NCBI GenBank assembly: GCA_038229875.1
Contig: JBBROA010000008.1
Span: 1 to 57,840, forward strand
Length of the DNA stretch: 57,840 nucleotides
Direction: 5' to 3'
From: JALYUA01 sp038229875
GTDB taxonomy: Bacteria; Acidobacteriota; Thermoanaerobaculia; UBA5066; Gp7-AA6
Shown: positions 32,322-40,664 of the stretch, piece by piece
Layout of the letters: every line of letters begins with the position of its first letter
Numbering within the stretch: the first letter of the stretch is position 1
The notes under the pieces: generated by a model
Seen by the model: the letters and a program-made list of their open reading frames with translations, nothing else
Told to the model about the DNA's origin: nothing
Database searches by the model: none
Made by a program: the position numbers and the translations under genes

Positions 32322-33223
32322 CCCGCCGCGCACCGGAGCGCCCTGCGCTCGGCGGCGAGGACCGCGAGCATCCAGAGGTTCCCGGGAACGAGCGCCGACC
32401 AGAAGTAGAAATCGGGCCGGCGCAGGGCTCCGGCGAAGACGATGATCGCGCTGACGTGCATCGTCGGTCCGACCCAAACGCTCCGGCGCAGAACCGGGCG
32501 ATGGCACTGCGCCCACCGCGCGCTTTCCGATTCCTCCCACGCCTCGGCCGGCCGCGTGACGGGATTCCAGGCCGTCCGATAGAGGCGGAAGCCGGCGATG
32601 AGCGCGCGGCCGGCATGATGGGCCCGCTCGTCGCGCCAGACCTGCGCCTGCCGGTCCATCGCGCGAAGCTCCTCGGCCCGGTCGCGGCGCCGCCGGTAGA
32701 CGCGGTCGAGCCAGGCCCCGCGCTTCTCGTCTAAAAAAGCGCACTGCCAGGCCATGGAGGCTCCCGCGGCCACCGCGAGCCACCACCATGAGATTTGCGC
32801 CGGCCGGGTGACCTGGAGAGCATGGGCCATCCCGACGAAGACGGCGGTCGTGCCGACGTAGTCCGCCGCGCCGTCGACGAGATACCCGATCGGCGAGGAG
32901 GAGCCCTGCAGCCTGGCGAGCTGGCCGTCCGCGCAGTCGAGGACATTGGCGGCGAGGCAGGCCAAGGCCGCGAGCAATGCCGCCGTCGGTGTCGCGCGCC
33001 AGAAGAGAGCGCCCGCCGCGAGCCCGAACAGCATGCTCGCGACGCTCACGTGGTTCGGGCGCACGGGGCTCCCGCGCAGCGGCCAGGCGATCAGAAACGC
33101 GAGCGGGCGATAGAGGAGGAGATCCAGCCGCTCTTCGAGCTCCGGCGCCTTGAGCGACGCGCGATACGCGGCGGGACGATCGAGGACAGGCGCCGCCGGG
33201 GTCTCTCCGCTCGCGGCGGCCAT
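32318..33223 (-). CDS. CDP-alcohol phosphatidyltransferase family membrane enzyme
   Basis: This 301-residue integral membrane enzyme replaces CMP of a CDP-alcohol with another hydroxyl. The full family motif D-x2-D-G-x2-A-R-x8-G-x3-D-x3-D is present, starting at DCADGQLAR (D96, D99, D117, D121). SPVRPNHVSVASMLFG before it is the usual first TM entry. About six TM helices are visible, plus a soluble charged stretch near 165-225 that is longer than normal. It is placed between the nucleotidyltransferase (4-bp overlap) and the aminotransferase gene (14-bp gap). Confidence 0.88.
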   Translation of the reverse strand: MAAASGETPAAPVLDRPAAYRASLKAPELEERLDLLLYRPLAFLIAWPLRGSPVRPNHVSVASMLFGLAAGALFWRATPTAALLAALACLAANVLDCADGQLARLQGSSSPIGYLVDGAADYVGTTAVFVGMAHALQVTRPAQISWWWLAVAAGASMAWQCAFLDEKRGAWLDRVYRRRRDRAEELRAMDRQAQVWRDERAHHAGRALIAGFRLYRTAWNPVTRPAEAWEESESARWAQCHRPVLRRSVWVGPTMHVSAIIVFAGALRRPDFYFWSALVPGNLWMLAVLAAERRALRCAAG

Positions 33224-33237
33224 GAAGTTCGCGGGCC

Positions 33238-34284
33238 TCAGCGGTACGCGAGAGCGGCCGCGAGGACTTCCTGGAACGCCGCGACGAGGATGGAGGTCTC
33301 TTCCGGGGTGCCGAGAGTGATCCGCACGCAGTCGCGGAACGCCTCTTCGGTGAAAAACTTCAGCACCAGTCCGCGGCGGTCGAGCTCGGCGCGGATGTCC
33401 GCCACCGCGGCCGGGGGAAAACGCGCCAGGATGAAGTTCGCGTCCGAGTCGTACGCGCGAACTCCCGGGAAGGCGCGGAGCGCGGCGATCACGCGCCGGC
33501 GGTCCGCGATCACGCTGCCGCGGACCCGTGCGTAGTAGCCCGGGTTCGACAGCGCCGCGAGCGCGAGGCGCTCCGAGATGCGGCTGTAGCCGAGATTCCG
33601 GGAAGAGAATTTGAGAAAACTCAGGAGCCCGGTCCCCGCGATCCCGTAGCCGATGCGGGCGCCCGCGAGTCCGTAGAGCTTCGAGAACGTTCGCAGCACG
33701 AGGAGATTCGGGTAGCGGTCGGTCAGTGTGGCGGCGTCCTCCGCCGGCGGATCGGAAAAGCCGAAATACGCCTCGTCGAACACCACCACGGAATCCCGAA
33801 AGGCCTCGAGGATGTCGCCGAGACGGGACGCCGGAAACCGATTGCCGGTCGGGTTGTTTGGAGAGGAGATCAGGAGGAGGGGCGCGGGGTTCTCCCTCGC
33901 GATCCGCGTCAACGCTTCGAGGTCGTAGCTGTATCCCGTCGGCCCCTCGACGATCGGGTACTCGACCGTGACGCCCCCGACTTCGTCCGCGATCGACCGG
34001 TAATACCACCAGGAGGCGCTCGGGATCAGGCATCTCTCCCCCGCGCGCACCCAGTGGTGAACGGCCTGCTTCAGCAGGTCCTCGCATCCGTATCCGAGCA
34101 GAACGCGCTTTTCGGGAACGCCGTGCATTTCGGCCAGCCGCTCGGAGAGAGCGCTGTACACGCCGCGCTGGAAGTCGCGTGTGTAGTTGAAAAGAAGGTC
34201 GGGAGAGGCCTCGCGCAGGGCCGCCAGACACTCCGGCGCGGGGCCGTACCGGTTCTCGTTTCTGTCGAGGAGGATCGGGGTCAT
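33238..34284 (-). CDS. HisC-like class I/II PLP aminotransferase or decarboxylase
   Basis: This 348-residue fold-type I PLP enzyme is closest in motifs to histidinol-phosphate aminotransferase and the related phosphothreonine decarboxylase CobD. It has LDRNENRYGPAPECL, SSPNNPTGN (141-149), VVFDEAYFGF (D170) and PLP lysine K202 in RTFSKLYGLAGARIGYG. No other his or cob gene is nearby, while it forms an operon with the two CDP-alcohol enzymes. A role in making a phospho-amino-alcohol is therefore considered, without direct proof. ATG at 34284 has no Shine-Dalgarno sequence. Confidence 0.82.
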   Translation of the reverse strand: MTPILLDRNENRYGPAPECLAALREASPDLLFNYTRDFQRGVYSALSERLAEMHGVPEKRVLLGYGCEDLLKQAVHHWVRAGERCLIPSASWWYYRSIADEVGGVTVEYPIVEGPTGYSYDLEALTRIARENPAPLLLISSPNNPTGNRFPASRLGDILEAFRDSVVVFDEAYFGFSDPPAEDAATLTDRYPNLLVLRTFSKLYGLAGARIGYGIAGTGLLSFLKFSSRNLGYSRISERLALAALSNPGYYARVRGSVIADRRRVIAALRAFPGVRAYDSDANFILARFPPAAVADIRAELDRRGLVLKFFTEEAFRDCVRITLGTPEETSILVAAFQEVLAAALAYR

Positions 34285-34315
34285 GCGGAAAGGGGAAAGT
34301 CTATTACGGGTCCCG

Positions 34316-34351
34316 GGCGGTGGAGGCGGTGAAGGCGGTGGAGGCGTTGGA
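34316..34351. repeat. 9-bp tandem repeat
   Basis: The units are GGCGGTGGA, GGCGGTGAA, GGCGGTGGA, GGCGTTGGA. They lie in the 97-bp gap between the GT2 gene and the aminotransferase gene. The period is nine, unlike the other repeats. Confidence 0.6.
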
Positions 34352-34381
34352 GGGGCGGCGTGACTCGACGGGTTGTTTTCC

Positions 34382-35089
34382 CTAGCGGGCTCCCCCACGG
34401 TGCATCCACCGGATCTTGAGGAGATCCCGCAGCGTCGGGAGGGTGTGGCGCAGGACTGAGACGCGGGAATCCGGTGAGTTGAACCAGAGCACCGGGACTT
34501 CCGCGATCGAAATTCCGCGCTTCTGCGCGAGGTGAAGGATCTCCATGTCGTACGCGAATCCGGCGACCCGGGCGTCGCGGAAGAGGCTCCGGGCGACATC
34601 GCCCTGAAAGAGCTTGAACCCGCACTGCGTGTCGGCGATGCCACGGACGGCGAACATCCGCACGAGGAGGTTCCCGGTGCGGCCGAGGAGCCTCCGGTAG
34701 TACGGCTGCGGGCGCCGCACTAGCGCGAGGTCCATCGCGCGGGACCCGATTGCCACCGGATGCGTGGGCAGCCGTTCCGCGAGCTTCACCCATTCCGTCA
34801 GGGGGGTCGAGAGATCCGTGTCGCAGACCAGAACCGGATTGCCCCGCGAGCCGAGGACCCCGGTCCGGAGCGCGGCGCCTTTTCCCCGATTGCGCGGGTG
34901 CACCAGAATCTCGAGCGGGAGGCCGCTCTCCTCCGCGGCGCGTCGAGCGACCTCCGCGGTTCCATCGGTCGAGCCGTCATCAACGAGGATGACTTCCCAG
35001 TCCCAGCCGCCCGGCTTCGTCGCCACCCATTGCGAGGCGACGTGCAGCGAGGCTGCGACCCTTCCGCTTTCGTTGTAAGCGGGGATCAC
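34382..35089 (-). CDS. GT2 glycosyltransferase, polyprenyl-phosphate hexose synthase-like
   Basis: This 235-residue GT-A enzyme resembles ALG5/dolichyl-phosphate glucose synthases and bacterial relatives: VIPAYNESGRV, VILVDDGSTDGT, NRGKGAALRTG, the DxD-type VCDTDLSTPLTEW and GIADTQCGFKLFQGD. It would load a sugar onto a polyprenyl phosphate at the inner face of the membrane. The GTG at 35089 begins directly at the beta strand. A CTG at 35134 that overlaps the upstream stop as CTGA would add 15 residues and looks more natural. The partner methyltransferase is upstream. Confidence 0.82.
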   Translation of the reverse strand: MIPAYNESGRVAASLHVASQWVATKPGGWDWEVILVDDGSTDGTAEVARRAAEESGLPLEILVHPRNRGKGAALRTGVLGSRGNPVLVCDTDLSTPLTEWVKLAERLPTHPVAIGSRAMDLALVRRPQPYYRRLLGRTGNLLVRMFAVRGIADTQCGFKLFQGDVARSLFRDARVAGFAYDMEILHLAQKRGISIAEVPVLWFNSPDSRVSVLRHTLPTLRDLLKIRWMHRGGAR

Positions 35090-35130
35090 GAGCGAGGCCC
35101 GGTCGCCGGCGTCCGAAGCGGAGCTCGCGC

Positions 35131-35814
35131 TCAGGATTTCCCTCCCTCAAACACGAACTGGTAGCCGAAGATCGTCGGCAACGCGCGCGCGGTCAGCTGC
35201 GCGAGCCCGCGGGTCGGCCTCGCCCAGGGATCTGCGCCCAGCGCGGGCATCGCCAGCTCATAGGGCATCGCGGTCGGCTCGGCCGATCTCACCCGGAAGC
35301 CCGAAGTCTCGAGAAGATGCCGCGCGCTCGCCAGCGTGTAGAAGGAGAGATGCGTGCGGTCGAGAATTCCGCGGTCGGTGTAGCGGAAGTGGCCGAGCAT
35401 CAGACCGACGCGGATCGAGATGTTCGCGATGTTCGGGAGCGACACGAGCAGCGTCCCGCCGTCGCGGAGCCAGCCGCGGATCTTTCCGAGAAGAGCCTCC
35501 GGCCGGGCCAGGTGCTCGAGCACGTCGGCGCAGACGACGACGTCGAACCGCGCGTCCCAGTCGCCGGCGTCCATCGCATCGACCGGGCGCCACTCGTCAT
35601 ACCCCTCGCGCGCGGTCGGCGGCAGGTCCGGGTCCGGCTCGACGCCGGCGAGGTACGAGCACCGGTCCCGCACGGCGCGTCCGAGATGTCCGCCCGCCGC
35701 TCCGAGGTCGAGAAGCCTCAGCCCGGACGGCAGCGCGCGGATGTGGCGGCGCAGGAGATCGTGAGAGGAGCCTGGAATCTCCTTCCAGACGTATTTTTCG
35801 GAAGAGTGCGACAA
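35131..35814 (-). CDS. Class I SAM-dependent methyltransferase
   Basis: This 227-residue Methyltransf_11/23-type enzyme has motif I LLDLGAAGGHLGRAV, the acidic residue of motif II in AGVEPDPD, VVCADVLEHLARP and LVSLPNIANISIRVGLMLG. Homologues sit in polysaccharide and lipid-sugar gene clusters, which fits the GT2 gene downstream. TTG at 35814 is the apparent start. The substrate is unknown. The upstream gap is a heptad repeat. Confidence 0.82.
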   Translation of the reverse strand: MSHSSEKYVWKEIPGSSHDLLRRHIRALPSGLRLLDLGAAGGHLGRAVRDRCSYLAGVEPDPDLPPTAREGYDEWRPVDAMDAGDWDARFDVVVCADVLEHLARPEALLGKIRGWLRDGGTLLVSLPNIANISIRVGLMLGHFRYTDRGILDRTHLSFYTLASARHLLETSGFRVRSAEPTAMPYELAMPALGADPWARPTRGLAQLTARALPTIFGYQFVFEGGKS

Positions 35815-35820
35815 GGGGCC

Positions 35821-35883
35821 TTCGGTTTTCGGTCGTCAGTCGTCGTCGTCGTTGAGCGTCAGTCGTTGAGCGTAAGTCCCGGG
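35821..35883. repeat. Degenerate 7-bp tandem repeat (locus 6)
   Basis: The heptads in phase are TTCGGTT, TTCGGTC, GTCAGTC, GTCGTCG, TCGTTGA, GCGTCAG, TCGTTGA, GCGTAAG, TCCCGGG. They lie between nadE and the methyltransferase gene. Confidence 0.65.
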
Positions 35884-35935
35884 CGGGGCATTGTCTCCCG
35901 CTTTCGGTTTCCGCGAGACGGCAGCGGCGAACCGA

Positions 35936-37594
35936 TTACTCGATCTCGAACTTCTGCGCGATCGGGAACCGCCGGCCTTCCCCGAACGCGCGCCCCGTCA
36001 CCTTCGGGCCCGGAGGCGCCTGGCGCCGCTTGTACTCGTTGCGGTCGATGCGGCGAGCGATGTCGAGGGCGACGGAGGGCGTCGCGCCCGTCCGGCGCGC
36101 GGCCGCGGCCGGGTCGATCCCGTCGTCCACCAGCGCGTCGATCAGCGGGTCGAGGACGTCGTAGGGCGGGAGCGAGTCGGTGTCCTTCTGATCGGGCCGC
36201 AGCTCGGCGGAGGGTTCCTTGTCGATCGACGCCTGGGGGATGCGGGTGCCGTCGCGGTTGAAGTCGCGGGCAAGCTCGTACACGAGTGTCTTCGGGACGT
36301 CGGAGAGCAGGGCATACCCGCCCGCCATGTCCCCGTAGAGCGTGCAGTAGCCCACCGCGAGCTCGGATTTGTTGCCCGTCGAGAGCACGAGGTAGCCGGA
36401 CTTGTTCGAGAGCGCCATGAGCAGCGCGCCCCGGATCCGGGCCTGGAGATTTTCCTCCGCCGCGCCGCCCCCCGCTTTTCCGAAAACCGGCGAAAGCGTT
36501 TCGCGGTATGCGTCGAAGACGCTGTCGATCGGTATCTCGAGGAGCTCGATTCCCAGGTTCTCGGCGAGAGCGCGCGCGTCGCGCACGCTTCCGCGAGAGG
36601 AGTACGGGCCGGGCATCGCGACCCCCTTGACGTTCGCCGCGCCGAGAGCCTGCACAGCGATGGCGGCCGTCACCGCGGAGTCGATGCCTCCGGAGAGGCC
36701 GAGGACCGCGGTCGAGAATCCGCACTTGGAGGCATAGTCCGAGAGCGCCAGGACGAGCGCGCGGCGAAGCATCGGCACGGGCTTCTCGCGAGGCGGCAGA
36801 GGCCCGCGCCCGTCCGGCAGGTCGACGGTCCAGAAGTCCTCGGCGAAGGAGCGGCCCCGGGCGGCCAGGCGGCCGGAAGCGTCAAAGGCAACGGAATTGC
36901 CGTCGAACACTAACCCGTCGTCGCCTCCCACAAGGTTGCACGAGACCAGGGGAACGCGGGTTCCCCGCGCGATCTGGCGCATCATGCGCTCGCGCAGGCG
37001 GTCCTTCCCGACGATCCACGGGGATGCCGAGATGTTGGCGTGCAGGTCGGGCACGGAGCGTTTGACGTCCTCGACGGGATCCCGCTCGTAGAGCCGGCGC
37101 TTCTTCCAGAACGTCTTGTCGTTCCAGATGTCCTCGCAGATCGTGATCTCGACGCGGCGTCCGCCTGCGCGCACGACGAGCGGCCGGTCGCCCGGCTCGA
37201 AGTAGCGCGCCTCATCGAATACGTCGTAATTCGGCAGCAGCCGCTTCCGGTATTCGCCGACGATCGATCCACGGCGCGCCGCGACGGCGACGTTGAAGAC
37301 GCTTCGTCCCGAGTTGGACGTGTTCGGCGCGATCGACCCGAAGACCCAGAGGGCCTCGCCGCTCGCCCGCGCGATGCGCGCGGTTGTGCCCGAGGCCTCC
37401 CGGAGGAACGGGCGCCGTTCGACGAGGTCCTTCGGCGGATATCCGGCGACGGCAAGCTCCGGAAAGACGACGACCGCCGCTCCTTGAGACTCCGCCCGGC
37501 GGCCGAGGTCCAGGATCTTTGCGGCGTTCCCATCGAAATCGCCGACCGTCGTGTCGATCTGGGCGACAGCGACGCGCAGCGGACGCGAGCTCAT
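35936..37594 (-). CDS. nadE: Glutamine-dependent NAD+ synthetase
   Basis: This enzyme amidates nicotinate adenine dinucleotide to NAD+ using glutamine. The 552 residues comprise an N-terminal nitrilase-like glutaminase (catalytic Glu46 in FPELAVAGYPP, Lys in EYRKRLLPNYDVFDE, Cys in ITICEDIWND) and a C-terminal synthetase with PP-loop LGLSGGIDSAVTAA, NLQARIRG, STGNKSELAVGY and ELRPDQKDTDSLPPYD. ATG at 37594 overlaps the RDD gene stop (ATGA). Confidence 0.96.
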   Translation of the reverse strand: MSSRPLRVAVAQIDTTVGDFDGNAAKILDLGRRAESQGAAVVVFPELAVAGYPPKDLVERRPFLREASGTTARIARASGEALWVFGSIAPNTSNSGRSVFNVAVAARRGSIVGEYRKRLLPNYDVFDEARYFEPGDRPLVVRAGGRRVEITICEDIWNDKTFWKKRRLYERDPVEDVKRSVPDLHANISASPWIVGKDRLRERMMRQIARGTRVPLVSCNLVGGDDGLVFDGNSVAFDASGRLAARGRSFAEDFWTVDLPDGRGPLPPREKPVPMLRRALVLALSDYASKCGFSTAVLGLSGGIDSAVTAAIAVQALGAANVKGVAMPGPYSSRGSVRDARALAENLGIELLEIPIDSVFDAYRETLSPVFGKAGGGAAEENLQARIRGALLMALSNKSGYLVLSTGNKSELAVGYCTLYGDMAGGYALLSDVPKTLVYELARDFNRDGTRIPQASIDKEPSAELRPDQKDTDSLPPYDVLDPLIDALVDDGIDPAAAARRTGATPSVALDIARRIDRNEYKRRQAPPGPKVTGRAFGEGRRFPIAQKFEIE

Positions 37595-38139
37595 GACCCC
37601 TCGGGCGGAAGCTCGGCGAGAAGCGGCCTTCCGGAAAGCGCGTCCGCGAGCGTCGGAGCCTCCGGGTCGCGCGCGGTGAAGAGGAGCGACACCCCGAGTG
37701 AGAGGGCGGTCAGAAGCGTACCGGTCCAGCGGAGCACCGACTCCCGGGGATCGAGCCGGCGTGAGCCCCCGCGCGGAGCCGCCCCAAGGTTACTGAGCGC
37801 CATTCCGATCGTCCGGCCGAACAGAACGAGCGGAACGACGACCACGAAGAACGAGAGATACAGGGCGAACGCCGCCGCCCAGAGGAGACCGGACGGGCTC
37901 GGCCAGCGGTCGCGCGCGTGCACCGCGATCAGCAAATCCAGGGCGACCAAAAGAAGTACGGTTGCGCCGTCCGCTCCGGTCGAGAGCAGCCGTTCGGCCA
38001 GCGGAGCGGGCCGGGGTACCGCGGGCTCGAGTGTTGGACCGGCGGAAGGGAGCGGAAGCGAGAAGGGCTCGCCGCGGTCTTCCCGCAACGGAAGGTCGAG
38101 GAGCTCCCCCGGAGGACCCGGCTCGTCCGGGCCGTTCAA
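37591..38139 (-). CDS. RDD-family membrane protein
   Basis: This 182-residue protein has a Pro-rich cytoplasmic N-terminus of about 45 residues, then three TM helices (about 55-70, 85-110 and 138-155) with the family pattern. The usual RDD triad is weak here (the segment is LSTGADGATVLLLVALDLL). RTIGMALSNL matches the conserved G/K-T-x-G-x-x segment after the second helix. Function of RDD proteins is mostly unknown; some move ions. The TTG start overlaps the TPR gene stop as TTGA, and nadE overlaps downstream. Confidence 0.78.
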   Translation of the reverse strand: MNGPDEPGPPGELLDLPLREDRGEPFSLPLPSAGPTLEPAVPRPAPLAERLLSTGADGATVLLLVALDLLIAVHARDRWPSPSGLLWAAAFALYLSFFVVVVPLVLFGRTIGMALSNLGAAPRGGSRRLDPRESVLRWTGTLLTALSLGVSLLFTARDPEAPTLADALSGRPLLAELPPEGS

Positions 38140-40577
38140 GGGCGGTGATTCAGATGCCGGACGTAGATGCGTCCCATCAGGTCGAGGTCGCTCTTCAAAT
38201 ACCGTTCGGCGAACTTGCGGTGGCGGATCGCTTCCGCGTCGGCGGGATCGATCGACAGCGCCTCGCCGAACGACTGTATGGCTTTCGGATAGAGGCCGTT
38301 CTGGAGCTGCGTCACGCCCTGATTGAAATAAGCCCGGAGCAGGTACGTGCGCGCGTCCTGATTCTCGCGGTCCTCCTGAAAGATTCGCCAGAGCACCGGG
38401 ATGGCGGTCTCGTACTCGCCTTCGTTGTAGAGCTTCACCGCGGGCGTCAGAGCGGTGACCTTTTCCGCGGCGACGCCCATCGACTGCCCGAAAGTCGGAT
38501 CGTTGCGAAACGCCGGCGCGGCCTGGCTGAAGGTCTTGAGAGCCTCGATATAACGCTTTTCTTTCAGCGCGCGCTCGGCGGCGATCCTCAGCCGCGCGGG
38601 CTCCGCGTCGACGGCGGCTGCCGGAGCGCCGGGCGCTGCTCCCGCTGCGGCCCCCTCGACGGAGATGCCAGGGCCGGGAGCCGCGCCGGGCCCGCCCGCC
38701 TTCCCCAGATCCGCCAGCATGGCCACCGCCGCCGTGTGGTCGGCGCTCGACGGCGGAACGCGGCGCAGCTCGAGGCGCGCTTCGCCGATCTTTCCGGCGC
38801 CGAGAAGCTGTTGCGCCCGCGCGAGAGATCCCGAGGAGCCGGCCGCGATCGGCGCGCCCGCCGCCGGGCCGTCCGCCGTTTTCGCGGGCGGGCGGGGCGC
38901 GCGCAGGACAAAGAAGTAGACGAGGCCGAGCACGAGCGCCGCGAAGATGGCGATCATCGCGACGATCCGCCGCGAAACGGGAAAGCGCACCGACCGACGC
39001 GCAGGCGCCGCTGCCGTTTTCGCCGCGACGGCGGTCTCTCCGGGGAAGGGAACCGCACCCTCCTCCGGGGTGTAGGCCTCAGGGGCCTCCCCGCCCTCCG
39101 CCGTCCCGGGGTTCGCCATTTCCGCCTGGATCCGGTCGAGATAAAAGCGGGCCGTCGGCTCGTTCTCGTCGACCGCGAGCACCTGGAGGAAAAGCTCGCG
39201 CGCGCCGGAAAGGTCTCCGGCCTCGTACGCCTCGCGCCCCGTCTTCAACCCGTCCGAGATGCGGCGGTTGCCTTCCGCCATCTCCTGCCGCGCCTGTTCG
39301 ATTCGTGTGACGGCTTCGGAGTTGTTGATATCGATCAGGAAAATCCGCGACCAGATCTCGATCGCCTGCTGCCTCTCGCCGCGCCGGGCGGCGTCGTCGC
39401 CCTGACGAAGGAGCGCGCCGATTTCCCGCTCGCCCGCCGCGGAGTCTTCCTCGGGCTCCATCGCGCCGAATCCCGGGTCGGAAGACATCGTCGACATCGG
39501 GGTCGAGGAGAACGGCTCGACACCCGCGGGGCCGCCGCTCTCCTCGAGGCTCAATCCGCCGCCTCCGTCCGCCCACATGTCCGCGGGCGATCCGGGGACC
39601 GCGCCAGGCGGGTCGGGCTGCCGCGAGGAACCGGCGTCGTGCAGGGGACCGCGCATGGAGGAAGACCGCCCGTCCGAGGAAGGCGGCGGCTCGACCGGTT
39701 CAACGCTCGGCGGCAGGTCGAGAGACAGGGAATCGAGGCTCAGCGCATCCAGGCCCGCTGGCTCGGCCGACGCGCTCGCGCCGCCCGGCGACGGCCGTTC
39801 GAGCGGCGGGAGTTTCAGCGAGACCGTATGGCCGTCGTCGAAGTGGATGTCAGGCTGTTCGAGCGAATTTCCGAATCCGCCGCCGCCCGTAGCGGGCGGA
39901 TCGGAAAAGTCGAGGTCGAGACCGCCGAAGTCCGGCGGCGGCGGAGGCGCCGAAGGGGGAGCGGAAGCGGCCGGCGCGCCCGCAGGGGCGGAACCGATGC
40001 GCCGCTCGAGGAGCGCTACGGCCGGATGATCGGGGTCGAGCCCTCGCATCTGGTCGAGCTCCCGTCGGGCGTCCTCGTGCCGGTTCTCCTCGAGCGCGGC
40101 GAGCGCCCGCTGGCGCGACCCGTCGAACACCGGCTGGTTAGCCTTCTTGGAGCGCGCCTTTTCGAGGATCTCGACCGCGTCCTGATTTCCGGGAAGTACG
40201 GCGAGAACCTGCTCGGCGGCCGAGATCGCGGCGTCGAAATCGCGCGCGTTGAAGCTTTCGACCGCCCGAACGAGTAGCCGGTTCGGGTCCGCCGCGACCA
40301 CGCGCTCCTGCCGCGTCGGAGTCGTCGCGACCAGAGCTTCGAGCTGCGAGATGTCGACCGCCGCGCTCGGATTCCGCGCCTTTTCGAGCAGCTGCCGGGC
40401 GGGCGCAAAACGGGCGTCCATCTTGAGGATGAAGTCGCAGCCGATGAGGCAGTCGTCGAGTTTCCCCTCCTTGAACAGGTTCAAGGTGTGCCGGAAGGTC
40501 GAGAGGATCTTCTCCTTGACCTCGCGCGGGAGAGAGGGGTTGCCCGGGTACGTTCCGGGGTTGGTGTGGGCATCCAT
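38136..40577 (-). CDS. Large TPR-repeat protein with one TM helix
   Basis: This 813-residue protein has TPR-like repeats at about 15-200 (ALAALEENRHEDARRELDQM), a long acidic and Pro-rich disordered region at about 200-385, further TPRs at about 390-500, one TM helix near 531-553 (MIAIFAALVLGLVYFFVL) and a C-terminal TPR block at about 640-800. Such proteins accompany surface or motility machines in Myxococcota- and Acidobacteriota-like bacteria, but no specific role is assigned. ATG at 40577 follows GGAG at 8 nt. It is coupled to the RDD gene. Confidence 0.85.
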   Translation of the reverse strand: MDAHTNPGTYPGNPSLPREVKEKILSTFRHTLNLFKEGKLDDCLIGCDFILKMDARFAPARQLLEKARNPSAAVDISQLEALVATTPTRQERVVAADPNRLLVRAVESFNARDFDAAISAAEQVLAVLPGNQDAVEILEKARSKKANQPVFDGSRQRALAALEENRHEDARRELDQMRGLDPDHPAVALLERRIGSAPAGAPAASAPPSAPPPPPDFGGLDLDFSDPPATGGGGFGNSLEQPDIHFDDGHTVSLKLPPLERPSPGGASASAEPAGLDALSLDSLSLDLPPSVEPVEPPPSSDGRSSSMRGPLHDAGSSRQPDPPGAVPGSPADMWADGGGGLSLEESGGPAGVEPFSSTPMSTMSSDPGFGAMEPEEDSAAGEREIGALLRQGDDAARRGERQQAIEIWSRIFLIDINNSEAVTRIEQARQEMAEGNRRISDGLKTGREAYEAGDLSGARELFLQVLAVDENEPTARFYLDRIQAEMANPGTAEGGEAPEAYTPEEGAVPFPGETAVAAKTAAAPARRSVRFPVSRRIVAMIAIFAALVLGLVYFFVLRAPRPPAKTADGPAAGAPIAAGSSGSLARAQQLLGAGKIGEARLELRRVPPSSADHTAAVAMLADLGKAGGPGAAPGPGISVEGAAAGAAPGAPAAAVDAEPARLRIAAERALKEKRYIEALKTFSQAAPAFRNDPTFGQSMGVAAEKVTALTPAVKLYNEGEYETAIPVLWRIFQEDRENQDARTYLLRAYFNQGVTQLQNGLYPKAIQSFGEALSIDPADAEAIRHRKFAERYLKSDLDLMGRIYVRHLNHRP

Positions 40578-40664
40578 CAGGCGAGCTCCGCCCATTTACG
40601 GGCGTCGAGAGCGTTTTCGGGGATCACTACCCTCGAATTATAGACTGCCCGCGGAGAAATCCCG

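Noticed and set aside
33238..34284. Assignment as true hisC
   Set aside because: Motifs fit the HisC/CobD group, but no other histidine genes are near and the operon partners handle CDP-alcohols, so the symbol was withheld.
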